Shown here one piece after another: positions 21,010 through 30,002 of a stretch of 64,000 nucleotides of DNA. The position numbers and the translations under genes were made by a program. The notes below the pieces were generated by a model, which was given only the letters and a program-made list of their open reading frames with translations, was not told where the DNA came from and made no database searches. The stretch comes from Actinobacillus delphinicola (GTDB taxonomy: Bacteria; Pseudomonadota; Gammaproteobacteria; Enterobacterales; Pasteurellaceae): contig NZ_LR134510.1 of NCBI RefSeq assembly GCF_900638385.1, positions 1,488,001 through 1,552,000 of the forward strand. The letters run 5' to 3'. Numbering within the stretch: position 1 is the stretch's first letter; every line of letters begins with the position of its first letter.

Positions 21010-22155
21010 ATGAAAATTGTTATTGCGCCAGATTCTTTTAAAGAAAGTTTAACTGCATTGCAGGTTGCGGAGGCTATTGAAATGGGGATTAGGGATATTT
21101 TCCCCAAGGCAGAATATTGTTGTGTGCCTATGGCTGATGGGGGGGAGGGGACTGTCCAATCCTTGGTCGATGCAACGGGTGGGAAAATTATACAGTGTGA
21201 GGTGACCGCACCTTTGGGCGATAGGACAATGGCATTCTGGGGGCTTTCTGGGGATGGGGAAACGGCGATTATTGAAATGGCGAGTGCGAGTGGTTTGCCG
21301 CTGGTACCACTGGAACAACGCAATCCATTGATGACAACCAGTTTTGGTACAGGCGAATTAATCAAAAATGCGCTGGATTACGGGGTACGTAAAATTATTC
21401 TGGGGTTAGGTGGCAGTGCGACCAATGATGGTGGGGTTGGAATGTTGCAGGCGTTAGGCATAAAATTTTTAGATAATCGGGGCGTGGCATTACCTTTGGG
21501 TGGAGCAGCGTTATTGAATCTTGCAACTATTGATTTTACGGACTTGGATCCACGATTAGATAAGATCGAAATTGAAGTTGCATGCGATGTTGATAATCCG
21601 CTTTGTGGGGAAAATGGAGCAAGTGCGATTTTTGGACCTCAAAAAGGGGCAACACCAAGCATGGTGAAAACCCTAGATAAAGCGCTTGCTCATTTTGCAG
21701 ATGTGATACAACAAACACTAGGGCGTGATATTAAACAAGTTGCTGGTTCAGGAGCAGCGGGAGGAATGGGTGGTGGTTTACTTTTGCTCCCTCACGTTAT
21801 GATGCATAGAGGAATTGATATTGTTTTAAGCTTTACTGAATTGGAACATAAAATTAAAGATGCAGATTGGGTGATTACAGGTGAAGGTCGAATGGATGGA
21901 CAAAGTATTTTTGGTAAAACCCCTATGGGTGTGGCAAAAATTGCAAAATATTATGATAAACCTGTCATTGCGATCGTTGGAAGTTTAGGGCATGGATATC
22001 AGGCTATTCATGAATATGGTATTGATGCAGTTTTCCCTATAATTGCTAATACCAATGGTTTGGCAGATGCCTTACAACATGCTAGAGATAATGTTTTTCG
22101 GACTGCTAAGAACATTGCAACAGTTATAAAGGTTGCCAATTTTAATCTTCAATAA
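21010..22155 (+). CDS. Glycerate kinase (type I)
   Basis: 381 residues of the GarK/GlxK family, phosphorylating D-glycerate (2-phosphoglycerate in the E. coli enzymes) to feed lower glycolysis. Seen: N-terminal MKIVIAPDSFKESLTA, the ADGGEGTVQSLVDATGG substrate loop, LGGSATNDGGVGMLQALG, and the C-terminal VITGEGRMDGQSIFGKTP. The ATG at 21010 follows AAGGAG that overlaps the permease stop region; tight spacing supports an operon with the permease. A half copy of the palindromic element appears to be embedded in the coding sequence at 21462-21487 (residues about 151-160). Confidence 0.94.
   Translation: MKIVIAPDSFKESLTALQVAEAIEMGIRDIFPKAEYCCVPMADGGEGTVQSLVDATGGKIIQCEVTAPLGDRTMAFWGLSGDGETAIIEMASASGLPLVPLEQRNPLMTTSFGTGELIKNALDYGVRKIILGLGGSATNDGGVGMLQALGIKFLDNRGVALPLGGAALLNLATIDFTDLDPRLDKIEIEVACDVDNPLCGENGASAIFGPQKGATPSMVKTLDKALAHFADVIQQTLGRDIKQVAGSGAAGGMGGGLLLLPHVMMHRGIDIVLSFTELEHKIKDADWVITGEGRMDGQSIFGKTPMGVAKIAKYYDKPVIAIVGSLGHGYQAIHEYGIDAVFPIIANTNGLADALQHARDNVFRTAKNIATVIKVANFNLQ
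21462..21487 (+). repeat. Possible genic half copy of the ggggcgtg element
   Basis: aaaatttttagataatcggggcgtgg inside the glycerate kinase gene resembles the right arm of the intergenic elements (aaaattttcacgaaaatcggggcgtgg), including the AT tract one helical turn before the core. Confidence 0.45.
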
Positions 22156-22302
22156 TCGCAATATTAAATCAATGAGTAAGATAACCTTTGTTATTTAGAA
22201 TATTCTCCCTTTGAGATTAATCAATAAACGATTTTATTTATTTTTATATAATCTCAAGATACTAAAATTATTCGCTGATTATTATCCAAAGTGGAGTGAC
22301 GA

Positions 22303-22605
22303 ATGGAAATATTTAAGCTGAATGTAGCATTTTTAGGAATCGTTGCCGTTACTTATTATCTTACTTGTTTCGTTAAAATGAAGCAGATGTTACTTATGGT
22401 AGGAAATTTCTTTCAAGCACTTACCATATTTCATTGCTTTATCCTTTTCGTGCAAAATCATATTTTAAAGCAACTTGGATTATATTTGATTCTTGTTGCT
22501 TATTCTTTTATTTCCTTCATTCACATCACATTATTTTCTATTTATCAAGATATTATTACGGAATGGGTTATAGTTATTTCTATGTATAATTATTTCTATG
22601 TATAA
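22303..22605 (+). CDS. Small hypothetical membrane protein
   Basis: 100 residues, very hydrophobic, with three probable membrane helices (about 7-25, 38-55 and 62-90) separated by short charged loops (KMKQM, HILKQ). GGAG lies 7-8 bases before the ATG. I do not recognise the family. Its position in an AT-rich gap between the glycerate operon and the AbgA-like hydrolase, and a repetitive tail (MYNYFYV ending in a region where tttctatgtataa is repeated), leave open that it is a fragment of a decayed transporter. Real-gene call is tentative. Confidence 0.45.
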   Translation: MEIFKLNVAFLGIVAVTYYLTCFVKMKQMLLMVGNFFQALTIFHCFILFVQNHILKQLGLYLILVAYSFISFIHITLFSIYQDIITEWVIVISMYNYFYV

Positions 22606-22746
22606 AAGGAGAAATATCTTTTACCAAAATCGTATAAATTTTTTAGGTTTAAATATTTAAAAGAACACACTGTCATTGTGCTGATTAGCATAGTTAATGT
22701 GTTTTTTATTTTGGGGTTAGAAGTAAATTTTATAGAGGAGAAAAAG

Positions 22747-24075
22747 ATGAATATTTCCGAGCTAGCTCAGCAACATCATCAAGCAATGATTGATTTACGC
22801 CGTGAATTGCATAGACATCCTGAATCTGGATGGTTGACCTTTTATGCGACATGTAAAATAGCTCATGTATTGCGCAATCTCGGATATCGTTTAAAAATGG
22901 GAGAAGAAATTGTAAGTCGCCATTGTCGTTTAGGGTTAGGAACGGCGGAAGAAATTATCTCTGCACAAGAACGAGCAAAGAAACTTCTCACTGAAGAAGA
23001 ACAGCAATTTTTACCAATTTTGGAAGACGGTTTAACAGGTGTGGTGGCAGAGCTTGATACGGGAAAACCTGGACCAGTGACCGCTTTTCGTTTTGATATT
23101 GATGCAGTAGAGGTAAGTGAAAGTCGTGATAAAGCACATTTCCCAGAAAAAGAGGGATTTAGTGCGGATCTTGAAGGCATGATGCATGCATGCGGACATG
23201 ATGGGCATACCAGTATTGGTTTAACGTTTGCTAAAATCTTGGCAGAACATCGAGATGAATTCGCTGGAAAAATTATTCTTATTTTTCAAACTGGCGAAGA
23301 AGGTTGCCGTGGTGCGGTTGGTATGGAACCACTACACTTTTTAGATAATGTGGATTACTTATTTGGCATGCATATTGGTTTTCAGGCTAAACGACCACAA
23401 AGCATTATTTGTGGTGTGCAAAAATTCTTAGCAACATCAAAATTTGATGTATATTTTCAAGGTAAAGCAGCCCATGCATCAGGTGAACCGCAGAAAGGGC
23501 AAAATGCACTTTTAGCTGGAGCGACAGCCGCTTTGCAAATGCATGCGATTACTCGTCATGCCGATGGGGCATCACGCATCAATGTAGGTGTTTTGAAGGC
23601 AGGGACAGGGCGAAATGTTATTGCACCAAATGCATATCTTGCTTGTGAAACGCGTGGTGAAACCACAGAAATTAATGATTTTATGCGTCAACGTTGTGAG
23701 AATATTATTGAAGGCGTGGCGAAGATTTACGATGTAGATTATAAAATTCTGTCAACGGGCGGGACAGCAGGCGGAAATAGCAGTTGTGCTATGACTGATC
23801 TTATAGAAGAAATAGCGCTGGAATCGCCTTTTATTCTTAATAGCCTTATTCAACGGGAAAGTGATTTTAAAGCGTGTGAAGATTTTGCACATTTTATGCA
23901 TAAAGTTCAGCAAAATGGTGGAGTAAGTGGCTATGCGATGATTGGAACTCACCTAGCTGCAGGGCATCATAATGAACGTTTTGATTTTGATGAAGATTGT
24001 TTGCTTTCAGGGTTGGATATCGTATTGCGTTTAGCACAGCGGCTAAATGGCGCAGATATGCAGACGCAAGAGTAA
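22747..24075 (+). CDS. AbgA-like M20 amidohydrolase
   Basis: 442 residues, M20D peptidase/amidohydrolase family, closest in layout to p-aminobenzoyl-glutamate hydrolase subunit A (E. coli AbgA is similar in length). Seen: LRRELHRHPESGWLTFYAT at the N-terminus, metal-ligand motif MMHACGHDGHTSIG, catalytic-Glu motif FQTGEEGCRGAVGM, dimerisation-domain FQGKAAHASGEPQKG, and C-terminal MIGTHLAAGHHNERFDFD. The ATG at 22747 has a GAGGAG ribosome site; an upstream in-frame GTG would add only a non-family extension. In E. coli AbgA works with AbgB and transporter AbgT; neither is next to it here, so the substrate could differ. Confidence 0.85.
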   Translation: MNISELAQQHHQAMIDLRRELHRHPESGWLTFYATCKIAHVLRNLGYRLKMGEEIVSRHCRLGLGTAEEIISAQERAKKLLTEEEQQFLPILEDGLTGVVAELDTGKPGPVTAFRFDIDAVEVSESRDKAHFPEKEGFSADLEGMMHACGHDGHTSIGLTFAKILAEHRDEFAGKIILIFQTGEEGCRGAVGMEPLHFLDNVDYLFGMHIGFQAKRPQSIICGVQKFLATSKFDVYFQGKAAHASGEPQKGQNALLAGATAALQMHAITRHADGASRINVGVLKAGTGRNVIAPNAYLACETRGETTEINDFMRQRCENIIEGVAKIYDVDYKILSTGGTAGGNSSCAMTDLIEEIALESPFILNSLIQRESDFKACEDFAHFMHKVQQNGGVSGYAMIGTHLAAGHHNERFDFDEDCLLSGLDIVLRLAQRLNGADMQTQE

Positions 24076-24086
24076 ACGTAAGAAGA

Positions 24087-24116
24087 AAAAGACCGAGGTA
24101 TCTCGGTCTTTTTTAT
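24087..24116. terminator. Bidirectional terminator, abgA-like / dcuB
   Basis: aaaaagaccgaggtatctcggtctttttt: 9-10 bp stem with A-run before and T-run after, between convergent genes. Confidence 0.9.
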
Positions 24117-24124
24117 TGTGGCAT

Positions 24125-25456
24125 TTAAGCGATTAATAGATTAGAAATTAATACGCCAACTACGCAAGCGACGACTACACCAATTAACCCTGGTGCCATA
24201 AAGCTATGATTAAAATAGTATTTGCCAATACGTGTCGTTCCTGTCATATCAAAGCTGATAGTGGCAATATCTGAAGGGTAGTTTGGAATAAAGAAATAAC
24301 CGTAGGTTGCAGGCATTAAACCAACCAAAAGTGGGGCAGGCAAACCAAGTGCAATGCCAACAGGGAGCATCATGACTGCGGTGGCTGCTTGGCTATTAAT
24401 GACCACGGATACGATAAAAAGCGCTAATGCAAATGTCCAAGGTGCAGTTTCTACCATAGAGGTTACCGCCGCTTTAAATTCTGGCATCGCATATTGGAAA
24501 TAGGTATCACTCATCCATGCAATCCCGAAAATAGCAATCGTTGCCACCATACCTGATTTAAAAACGACCCCATTTGGCACTTTTTCTGACACAGTTTTTG
24601 TTGCCAATAAAATAATCCCAGCAAAACAAAGCATAAGCATTTGAATAATCAGCGACATAGAAATGGTTTTGGTATCACCAATTGTACGCACAGATGGGAA
24701 CATGGCCACAAGGATAATCACGATAAATGAAAGAATGAAGAGGTACATAGATAAACGTGCTTCTTTTGGTAATTCGTGATTAAGAGAGGTACTTTCTGAA
24801 TTTAAAATACGTTCGCGCCAAATAGGATCTTTTAAACGGGCTTGATAGATGGGATCATCATCTAAATCTTTACCGCGATACATACTATAAATAGACAATG
24901 CAATTGTCCCAATAAAGGTAGCAGGGACCGTTACACTGATAATGTTTAATAGCGTAATAGATTCATAGCCTGAAATTTGAGTAATTTGAGCAAGATAGTA
25001 AACGACTGCCGCAGAAAGTGGGCTTGAGGTAATCGCTAATTGAGAGGCGACAGAAGAGGCGGCCATTGGGCGTTCTGGACGGATTTTATTTTTTAAAGCG
25101 ATATCACCAATGATTGGCATAATCGAATAAACAGAATGCCCCGTTCCGAGCATAAAAGTCATCACATAAGTGGTAATCGGACCTAAAAGAGTGATGCGTT
25201 TTGGGTTGCGGCGTAAGATTTTTTCAGCAACCTGTAACATGTATTTTAAGCCACCCGCTGCTTCCAAAACAGAGGCGCAGGTAACGACTGCAAGAATGAT
25301 AAGCATAACGTTAATCGGCGCTTTCCCGACAGGCATACGGAAAATAAAGACTTCAATCGCAAGCCCAATTCCCGACACAACACATAGTCCTACGCCACCA
25401 GAACGACTCCCTAAATATAACATGAGTAATAAGAATAAAAATTCTAAATACAACAT
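24125..25456 (-). CDS. dcuB: Anaerobic C4-dicarboxylate transporter DcuB
   Basis: 443 residues (E. coli DcuB 446), inner-membrane fumarate/succinate antiporter used in fumarate respiration. Hydrophobic throughout with Dcu-family stretches GTGHSVYSIMPIIGDIAL, SSVASQLAITSSPLSAAV, and PNYPSDIATISFDMTGTTRIG near the C-terminus. The ATG at 25456 is preceded by TTTGGAG; 46 upstream in-frame codons lack family similarity and were excluded. A perfect CRP site lies about 105 bases upstream. Convergent with the AbgA-like gene and divergent from menB, whose menaquinone product serves the same anaerobic respiration. Confidence 0.95.
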   Translation of the reverse strand: MLYLEFLFLLLMLYLGSRSGGVGLCVVSGIGLAIEVFIFRMPVGKAPINVMLIILAVVTCASVLEAAGGLKYMLQVAEKILRRNPKRITLLGPITTYVMTFMLGTGHSVYSIMPIIGDIALKNKIRPERPMAASSVASQLAITSSPLSAAVVYYLAQITQISGYESITLLNIISVTVPATFIGTIALSIYSMYRGKDLDDDPIYQARLKDPIWRERILNSESTSLNHELPKEARLSMYLFILSFIVIILVAMFPSVRTIGDTKTISMSLIIQMLMLCFAGIILLATKTVSEKVPNGVVFKSGMVATIAIFGIAWMSDTYFQYAMPEFKAAVTSMVETAPWTFALALFIVSVVINSQAATAVMMLPVGIALGLPAPLLVGLMPATYGYFFIPNYPSDIATISFDMTGTTRIGKYYFNHSFMAPGLIGVVVACVVGVLISNLLIA

Positions 25457-25560
25457 AATAGACTCCAAATGAAATAATAATTTTAAGATGGCATATTTTA
25501 GTGAAAGAAATGACGTACAACAATTTAACCTTGAAATAAGTAAGGTTTTTATTTTCAAAT

Positions 25561-25576
25561 TGTGATTAGGCTCACA
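25561..25576. promoter_or_regulatory. Perfect CRP-binding site
   Basis: tgtga-ttaggc-tcaca, an exact match to the TGTGA-N6-TCACA consensus, centred about 112 bases upstream of the dcuB start and 162 bases upstream of menB. CRP activation of dcuB is known in enterobacteria; that it controls dcuB here is inference. Confidence 0.8.
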
Positions 25577-25590
25577 AAACGGTTTAAAAA

Positions 25591-25620
25591 TCACGCCTCA
25601 ATTTTCGGAATAATTTATGC
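25591..25620 (+). repeat. Half copy of palindromic element (left arm)
   Basis: tcacgcctcaattttcgg followed by aataattta; left arm with one base changed in the core and no matching right arm. Located between the CRP site and the menB promoter. Confidence 0.55.
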
Positions 25621-25667
25621 TTTTCAGGTTATTTTTAATTGGAATGCAATATGTGGACTTTTCGGAG

Positions 25668-25696
25668 TTTTGCTAAATCAGAATTTCAGGTATAAT
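25668..25696 (+). promoter_or_regulatory. Probable menB promoter
   Basis: Perfect -10 TATAAT at 25691-25696, 17 bases after a weak -35 (ttttgc, 25668-25673), placing the start of transcription about 28 bases before the menB ATG. Confidence 0.5.
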
Positions 25697-25730
25697 TCCC
25701 GCCGTTTTTTAGCAAATACAAGGAATTTTT

Positions 25731-26588
25731 ATGCGAAATCCAAAAGACGATGCATTATATGCACCGATTGAATGGCAAGATTTTAGTGAAGGATATGAAG
25801 ATATTTTTTATCACAAATCGCCAGAAGGTATTGCCAAAATCACTATCAATCGTCCACATGTACGTAACGCATTCCGCCCACAAACTGTAAAAGAAATGAT
25901 CAATGCATTTGCTGATGCACGTTTCGATGAAAAAATTGGCGTAATCGTACTTACTGGTGAAGGCGAAAAAGCGTTTTGCTCTGGTGGTGACCAAAAAGTT
26001 CGTGGGGACTACGGCGGTTATAAAGACGATGCAGGTGTTCACCACTTAAATGTTTTAGATTTCCAACGTGATATTCGTTCTTGTCCAAAACCAGTTGTTG
26101 CTATGGTTGCAGGTTATGCAATCGGTGGTGGTCACGTATTACACATGCTTTGTGACTTAACTATTGCAGCAGATAACGCTATCTTTGGTCAAACTGGACC
26201 GAAAGTAGGTTCTTTTGATGGCGGTTGGGGTGCAAGCTATATGGCTCGCCTTGTTGGTCAGAAAAAAGCACGTGAAATTTGGTTCTTATGCCGTCAATAC
26301 AATGCGCAAGAAGCATTAGATATGGGCTTAGTAAACACCGTTGTACCTTATGCAGAACTTGAAAAAGAAACTGTACATTGGTGCCGTGAAATGCTACGTA
26401 ACAGTCCTATCGCCTTACGTTGCTTAAAAGCTGCTTTAAATGCAGATTGTGACGGTCAAGCAGGGTTACAAGAATTAGCGGGTAACGCTACAATGCTTTT
26501 CTACATGACAGAAGAAGGGCAAGAAGGTCGTAACGCATTTAATGAAAAACGTGCGCCAGACTTTAGTAAATTTAAACGTAATCCATAA
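25731..26588 (+). CDS. menB: 1,4-dihydroxy-2-naphthoyl-CoA synthase
   Basis: 285 residues, the family's standard length. Crotonase-fold enzyme that cyclises o-succinylbenzoyl-CoA in menaquinone synthesis; cytosolic hexamer. Seen: [18 protein letters not shown], the oxyanion-hole segments [16 protein letters not shown] and [19 protein letters not shown], and [22 protein letters not shown] with the conserved Gly/Ser/Asp of MenB. AAGGAA ribosome site. Followed by a terminator, then alx, then menC, so the men genes are not one simple transcript. Confidence 0.97.
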   Translation: MRNPKDDALYAPIEWQDFSEGYEDIFYHKSPEGIAKITINRPHVRNAFRPQTVKEMINAFADARFDEKIGVIVLTGEGEKAFCSGGDQKVRGDYGGYKDDAGVHHLNVLDFQRDIRSCPKPVVAMVAGYAIGGGHVLHMLCDLTIAADNAIFGQTGPKVGSFDGGWGASYMARLVGQKKAREIWFLCRQYNAQEALDMGLVNTVVPYAELEKETVHWCREMLRNSPIALRCLKAALNADCDGQAGLQELAGNATMLFYMTEEGQEGRNAFNEKRAPDFSKFKRNP

Positions 26589-26598
26589 TCTTTTGCAT

Positions 26599-26624
26599 AA
26601 AGGGCAATTTATTGCCCTTTTTTT
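26599..26624 (+). terminator. menB terminator
   Basis: aaagggcaatttattgccctttttttc: 8-bp stem and T-run, 11 bases after the menB stop; its tail ends about 20 bases before the alx start codon. Confidence 0.85.
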
Positions 26625-26644
26625 CTGTTTTTAGTGTTAATAAA

Positions 26645-27673
26645 ATGAATGTTACAACGCTTGATTTAACTGTTTTTCTAGTTTTAGTGATTTTTTCTAT
26701 GGTAACGGATTATTGGCTTCATCGCGATAATAAAGAAGTTACTCTAGGTTCTGCTATTAAATGGACGATTTTCTGGATCGTAATTGCTTTTATTTATGCA
26801 GGCTATTTGTGGTGGGAACACGGCAGTAAAATGGCATCGTTATTCCTTTCTGGTTATATGTTAGAAAAAAGTCTTTCTGTCGATAACCTTTTTGTATTTG
26901 GTGCGATTTTTGCATGGTTTAATATTCCAAATCGCTATTGTCATAAAGTCTTATTCTGGGGTGTCATTGGCGCCATCATTTTCCGATTGATTTTTGTGCT
27001 TATCGGCGTGAAATTTATGAGTAGTTTCGGCGGGTATGCAGATTTTGTGTTTGCACTCATTATCTTCTATGCAGTGTTCAAAATGTTAACGACAAATGAA
27101 GATAGCGAAATTGATTATGCAAGCCATCCAGCAAATAAATTAGTTCATAAGTTTTATCCGATCGTACCATCACTTTTTAAAGATAAATTTGTAGTTGGAC
27201 GACAAGAAGTTGAACAAGCATTGCAAGATGAAAATCGCTCTGATTCAGATAAAAATCAATTACAAAAAAGTTTGGCAACTGCTAAAGGAGCAATGCGTTT
27301 TGCCACACCATTGTTTGTTTGTTTATTCGTAATTCAGCTTAGCGATATTATGTTCTCATTCGATAGCGTACCTGCAGTGATTGCGGTTTCCAAAGAACCT
27401 CTTATTGTTTATAGCGCTATGTTGTTTGCGATTTTAGGTTTAAGAACACTGTATTTTGTCTTAGAAGGGTTAAAGGGCATTTTGACATACTTAGAACAAG
27501 GGGTTGTGTTCTTACTCTTATTTATCGGCGTGAAGTTAGCATTGGGCGGATTACACGCATTGGGCATTACACATTTTGATATTACACCAAATCAATCATT
27601 ATTTGTTGTAGTGGCAACACTTGTCGTGAGTGTCGTTTGCAGTCTGGTGTTTCCTAAAAAAGCCAAGAAGTAA
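26645..27673 (+). CDS. alx: TerC/Alx-family membrane protein (metal export)
   Basis: 342 residues, TerC family (E. coli Alx 321). About nine membrane segments; conserved acidic intramembrane motifs LEKSLSVDNLFVFGAIF and LSDIMFSFDSVPAVIAVS hold the Asp residues characteristic of the family, linked to manganese efflux in Alx/MntP-type work. A charged cytoplasmic loop (about residues 170-220) separates the halves. The ATG at 26645 has only a weak ribosome site; an in-frame TTG at 26612 lies inside the menB terminator and is unlikely. The pH/Mn-sensing leader known upstream of E. coli alx does not fit in the short space here. Confidence 0.9.
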   Translation: MNVTTLDLTVFLVLVIFSMVTDYWLHRDNKEVTLGSAIKWTIFWIVIAFIYAGYLWWEHGSKMASLFLSGYMLEKSLSVDNLFVFGAIFAWFNIPNRYCHKVLFWGVIGAIIFRLIFVLIGVKFMSSFGGYADFVFALIIFYAVFKMLTTNEDSEIDYASHPANKLVHKFYPIVPSLFKDKFVVGRQEVEQALQDENRSDSDKNQLQKSLATAKGAMRFATPLFVCLFVIQLSDIMFSFDSVPAVIAVSKEPLIVYSAMLFAILGLRTLYFVLEGLKGILTYLEQGVVFLLLFIGVKLALGGLHALGITHFDITPNQSLFVVVATLVVSVVCSLVFPKKAKK

Positions 27674-27699
27674 CACTTAACAGAAAAGAGGAGTCTGAT

Positions 27700-27821
27700 A
27701 TGGTAAAAAAGTATTCTTCGTGTTCATTATCATTGGAACACTCATGGGATGCGATGATATAGATCGCTGTTTGGATGCTGGTGGTCGTTATGATAATGTA
27801 ACAAAAACGTGTGAGATGTGA
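27700..27821 (+). pseudogene. Tiny lipoprotein gene with poly-A frameshift
   Basis: A good ribosome site (AGAGGAG, 27688-27694) precedes ATG at 27700, but that frame stops after 20 codons. Inserting one A into the A6 run at 27705-27710 joins it to the next frame and yields about 40 residues: MVKKVFFVFIIIGTLMGC then [22 protein letters not shown]. That is a classic lipoprotein signal (TLMGC) plus a short Cys-containing tail of a kind seen in small Pasteurellaceae/enterobacterial lipoproteins. Its TGA overlaps the menC ribosome site. Either a homopolymer sequencing error, a real null allele, or a slippage switch. Confidence 0.6.
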
Positions 27822-27831
27822 GGAGAATAAA

Positions 27832-28848
27832 ATGACTCAAAGAGCCTATGAAATTTACCGTTATCGTATTCCTGTCGACAGTCAAGTGGTGTTACGTAAT
27901 CGTTTTCTTAAAGTGAGAGAAGGGCTACTTGTTAAAGTACAATGTGGCGAAAATATTGGTTGGGGTGAAATTGCCCCTTTGCCTGGATTTAGTCAAGAAA
28001 ATGTTGAAGAGGCGCTTTGTCAAACGTTAGTCTGGTTGAAAAACTGGAATCAGGCTCGTAGTGAAAATTTGATTTTAAGTTTAGATAACCTTTATCCCTC
28101 GGTTGCTTTTGGATTAAGTTGTGCATTAACCGAATTATCGGGTTATTTGCAAGAAGAAGGGAACTACCAAACTGCACCGCTTTGCTATGGTGATCCTGAT
28201 GAGCTTTTTCATAAGTTAGAAAATACGACTGGTGAAAAAGTCGGAAAAATCAAGGTCGGATTATATGAAGCAAATCGTGATGGCATGATCGTGAATATGT
28301 TTTTAGAAGCTATTCCTGATTTGAAGCTACGGTTAGATGCAAATCGTGCGTGGACACCAGAAAAGGCACAACTTTTTGCTAAGTACATTAAACCAGAGTT
28401 CCGTCAACGTATTCAATTTTTAGAAGAGCCGTGTAAAAAACCTGAAGATAGCTTAGCATTTGCAAAAAGTACAGGCATTGCTATTGCATGGGATGAAACG
28501 TTACGTGATCCTGGTTTTCAGTTAATACCAGAAAATCAGCTTAGTGCGATCGTGATCAAACCAACCTTGGTTGGGTCTTTGCAAAAATGTATTGCATTGA
28601 TTCAAACTGCAAATCGATTAGGTATGCAAGCTATAATAAGTTCAAGTATTGAAAGTAGTTTTGGATTAACGCAATTAGCTCGCATTTCTGCTCAATATAC
28701 GCCAGACACAATTCCTGGGTTAGATACACTTGGGCTTATGGAATACCAATTGATTCGTCAATGGCCAAATGCACCGCAGCCTGTATTAAATTTAGATGAT
28801 CGTGAATTTATTGAATGCATTGCAAGTGGTGTACTTTCACATGCATGA
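27832..28848 (+). CDS. menC: o-Succinylbenzoate synthase
   Basis: 338 residues, enolase-superfamily enzyme that dehydrates SHCHC to o-succinylbenzoate in menaquinone synthesis. Seen: N-terminal cap domain, catalytic Lys motif [12 protein letters not shown], metal-ligand region [19 protein letters not shown] and [10 protein letters not shown], then [14 protein letters not shown] with the second Lys. The ATG at 27832 is 6 bases after AGGAG; a GTG at 27811 would overlap the small lipoprotein gene upstream. The spacing implies translational linkage to that small gene. menB lies upstream across alx. Confidence 0.95.
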   Translation: MTQRAYEIYRYRIPVDSQVVLRNRFLKVREGLLVKVQCGENIGWGEIAPLPGFSQENVEEALCQTLVWLKNWNQARSENLILSLDNLYPSVAFGLSCALTELSGYLQEEGNYQTAPLCYGDPDELFHKLENTTGEKVGKIKVGLYEANRDGMIVNMFLEAIPDLKLRLDANRAWTPEKAQLFAKYIKPEFRQRIQFLEEPCKKPEDSLAFAKSTGIAIAWDETLRDPGFQLIPENQLSAIVIKPTLVGSLQKCIALIQTANRLGMQAIISSSIESSFGLTQLARISAQYTPDTIPGLDTLGLMEYQLIRQWPNAPQPVLNLDDREFIECIASGVLSHA

Positions 28849-28943
28849 GGTACGAGGTCTTAAAATTATTTTCATAAATCAATGAAAAATGTTTTAAATT
28901 TCGGTAAAATGCCACGAAATTGTAATCAAAAACTGGATAACGG

Positions 28944-29381
28944 ATGAAAATTCTGCTACTTAATGGACCTAATTTGAATTTATTAGGTAAGCGTGAGCCT
29001 CAACATTATGGTTCAACGACGTTACAAATGATTGAAGAAAATGTAATGCAATTAGCTAAACAAGCAAATATTGATTGTGAATGTTTTCAATCGAATAGCG
29101 AAGAAAAACTTATCAATAAACTTCATGAAAGTCTTGGAAAGGTCGATTTTATTCTGTTTAATCCTGCCGCTTTTACACATACGAGTGTTGCGCTACGTGA
29201 TGCAATACTCGCTGTAAATATCCCATTTATTGAAATTCATTTGTCGAATGTGCATCAACGTGAGGCTTTCCGCCATCATTCTTATTTTAGTGATATCGCA
29301 GAAGGCATTATTTGTGGACTAGGTGCTAAAGGCTATGAATTTGCTATAAATTACGCAATAAATTTCTTGAAAAATAGCTGA
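28944..29381 (+). CDS. aroQ: 3-Dehydroquinate dehydratase, type II
   Basis: 145 residues, typical type II enzyme of the shikimate pathway (dodecamer, cytosol). Seen: [19 protein letters not shown] with catalytic Arg and Tyr, the [16 protein letters not shown] segment, and [20 protein letters not shown]. Sits directly upstream of accBC, as in Haemophilus and many gammaproteobacteria. The sequence before the ATG (gataacgg) gives a modest ribosome site. Confidence 0.97.
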   Translation: MKILLLNGPNLNLLGKREPQHYGSTTLQMIEENVMQLAKQANIDCECFQSNSEEKLINKLHESLGKVDFILFNPAAFTHTSVALRDAILAVNIPFIEIHLSNVHQREAFRHHSYFSDIAEGIICGLGAKGYEFAINYAINFLKNS

Positions 29382-29527
29382 AAATTGCCAATTTTCGCAG
29401 AAAATCGGAGATTTTCATTGCTAAAAGGTGTATTTTAAGGAATACTTGCCAAACTTTTGGACACCATACCTCATTTTATTCGTCACAAAATGGGGCATTA
29501 AAACTAAAAATTAATTTAGGATAAATT

Positions 29528-29986
29528 ATGGACGTACGTAAAATTAAAAAACTTATCGAGTTAGTGGAAGAGTCAGGCATCATGGAGCTTGAAATTTCTG
29601 AGGGTGAAGAAACAATTCGTATTAATCGTGGCACCCCAACAGTTGCAATGGCACCTGCACACGCTCCCGCTATGACAATCCCAGCTGTTCAAGCATCTCC
29701 AGTTGCATCTGCAACGCCAGCTGTTGAAGAAAAACAAGATGAAGTGATGTCAGGTCACCAAGTGCGTTCACCAATGGTCGGCACTTTCTATCGCTCACCA
29801 AGCCCAGAAGCTGCACCATTTGTTGAAATTGGACAAAAAGTTAATGTTGGCGATGCACTTTGTATCGTTGAAGCAATGAAAATGATGAACCGTATCGAAG
29901 CTGACAAAGCGGGTGTGGTAAAAGCAATCTTAATTAATGATGGTGAAGCGGTCGAGTTTGATCAGCCGTTAATGATTATTGAATAA
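29528..29986 (+). CDS. accB: Biotin carboxyl carrier protein of acetyl-CoA carboxylase
   Basis: 152 residues. The N-terminal region is followed by an Ala/Pro-rich flexible linker (about residues 38-75) and a C-terminal biotinyl domain. The biotin-accepting Lys118 is in [11 protein letters not shown], and the protruding-thumb region [15 protein letters not shown] is present. Works with AccC (next gene) and AccAD in malonyl-CoA formation. accC begins 16 bases after the stop, giving the standard accBC operon. Confidence 0.98.
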   Translation: MDVRKIKKLIELVEESGIMELEISEGEETIRINRGTPTVAMAPAHAPAMTIPAVQASPVASATPAVEEKQDEVMSGHQVRSPMVGTFYRSPSPEAAPFVEIGQKVNVGDALCIVEAMKMMNRIEADKAGVVKAILINDGEAVEFDQPLMIIE

Positions 29987-30002
29987 AAAACGGGAGTTTT
30001 GC

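Noticed and set aside
26612-26645. Regulatory riboswitch (yybP-ykoY type) before alx
   Set aside because: Only about 56 bases separate menB and alx and most is the menB terminator; no room for the motif.
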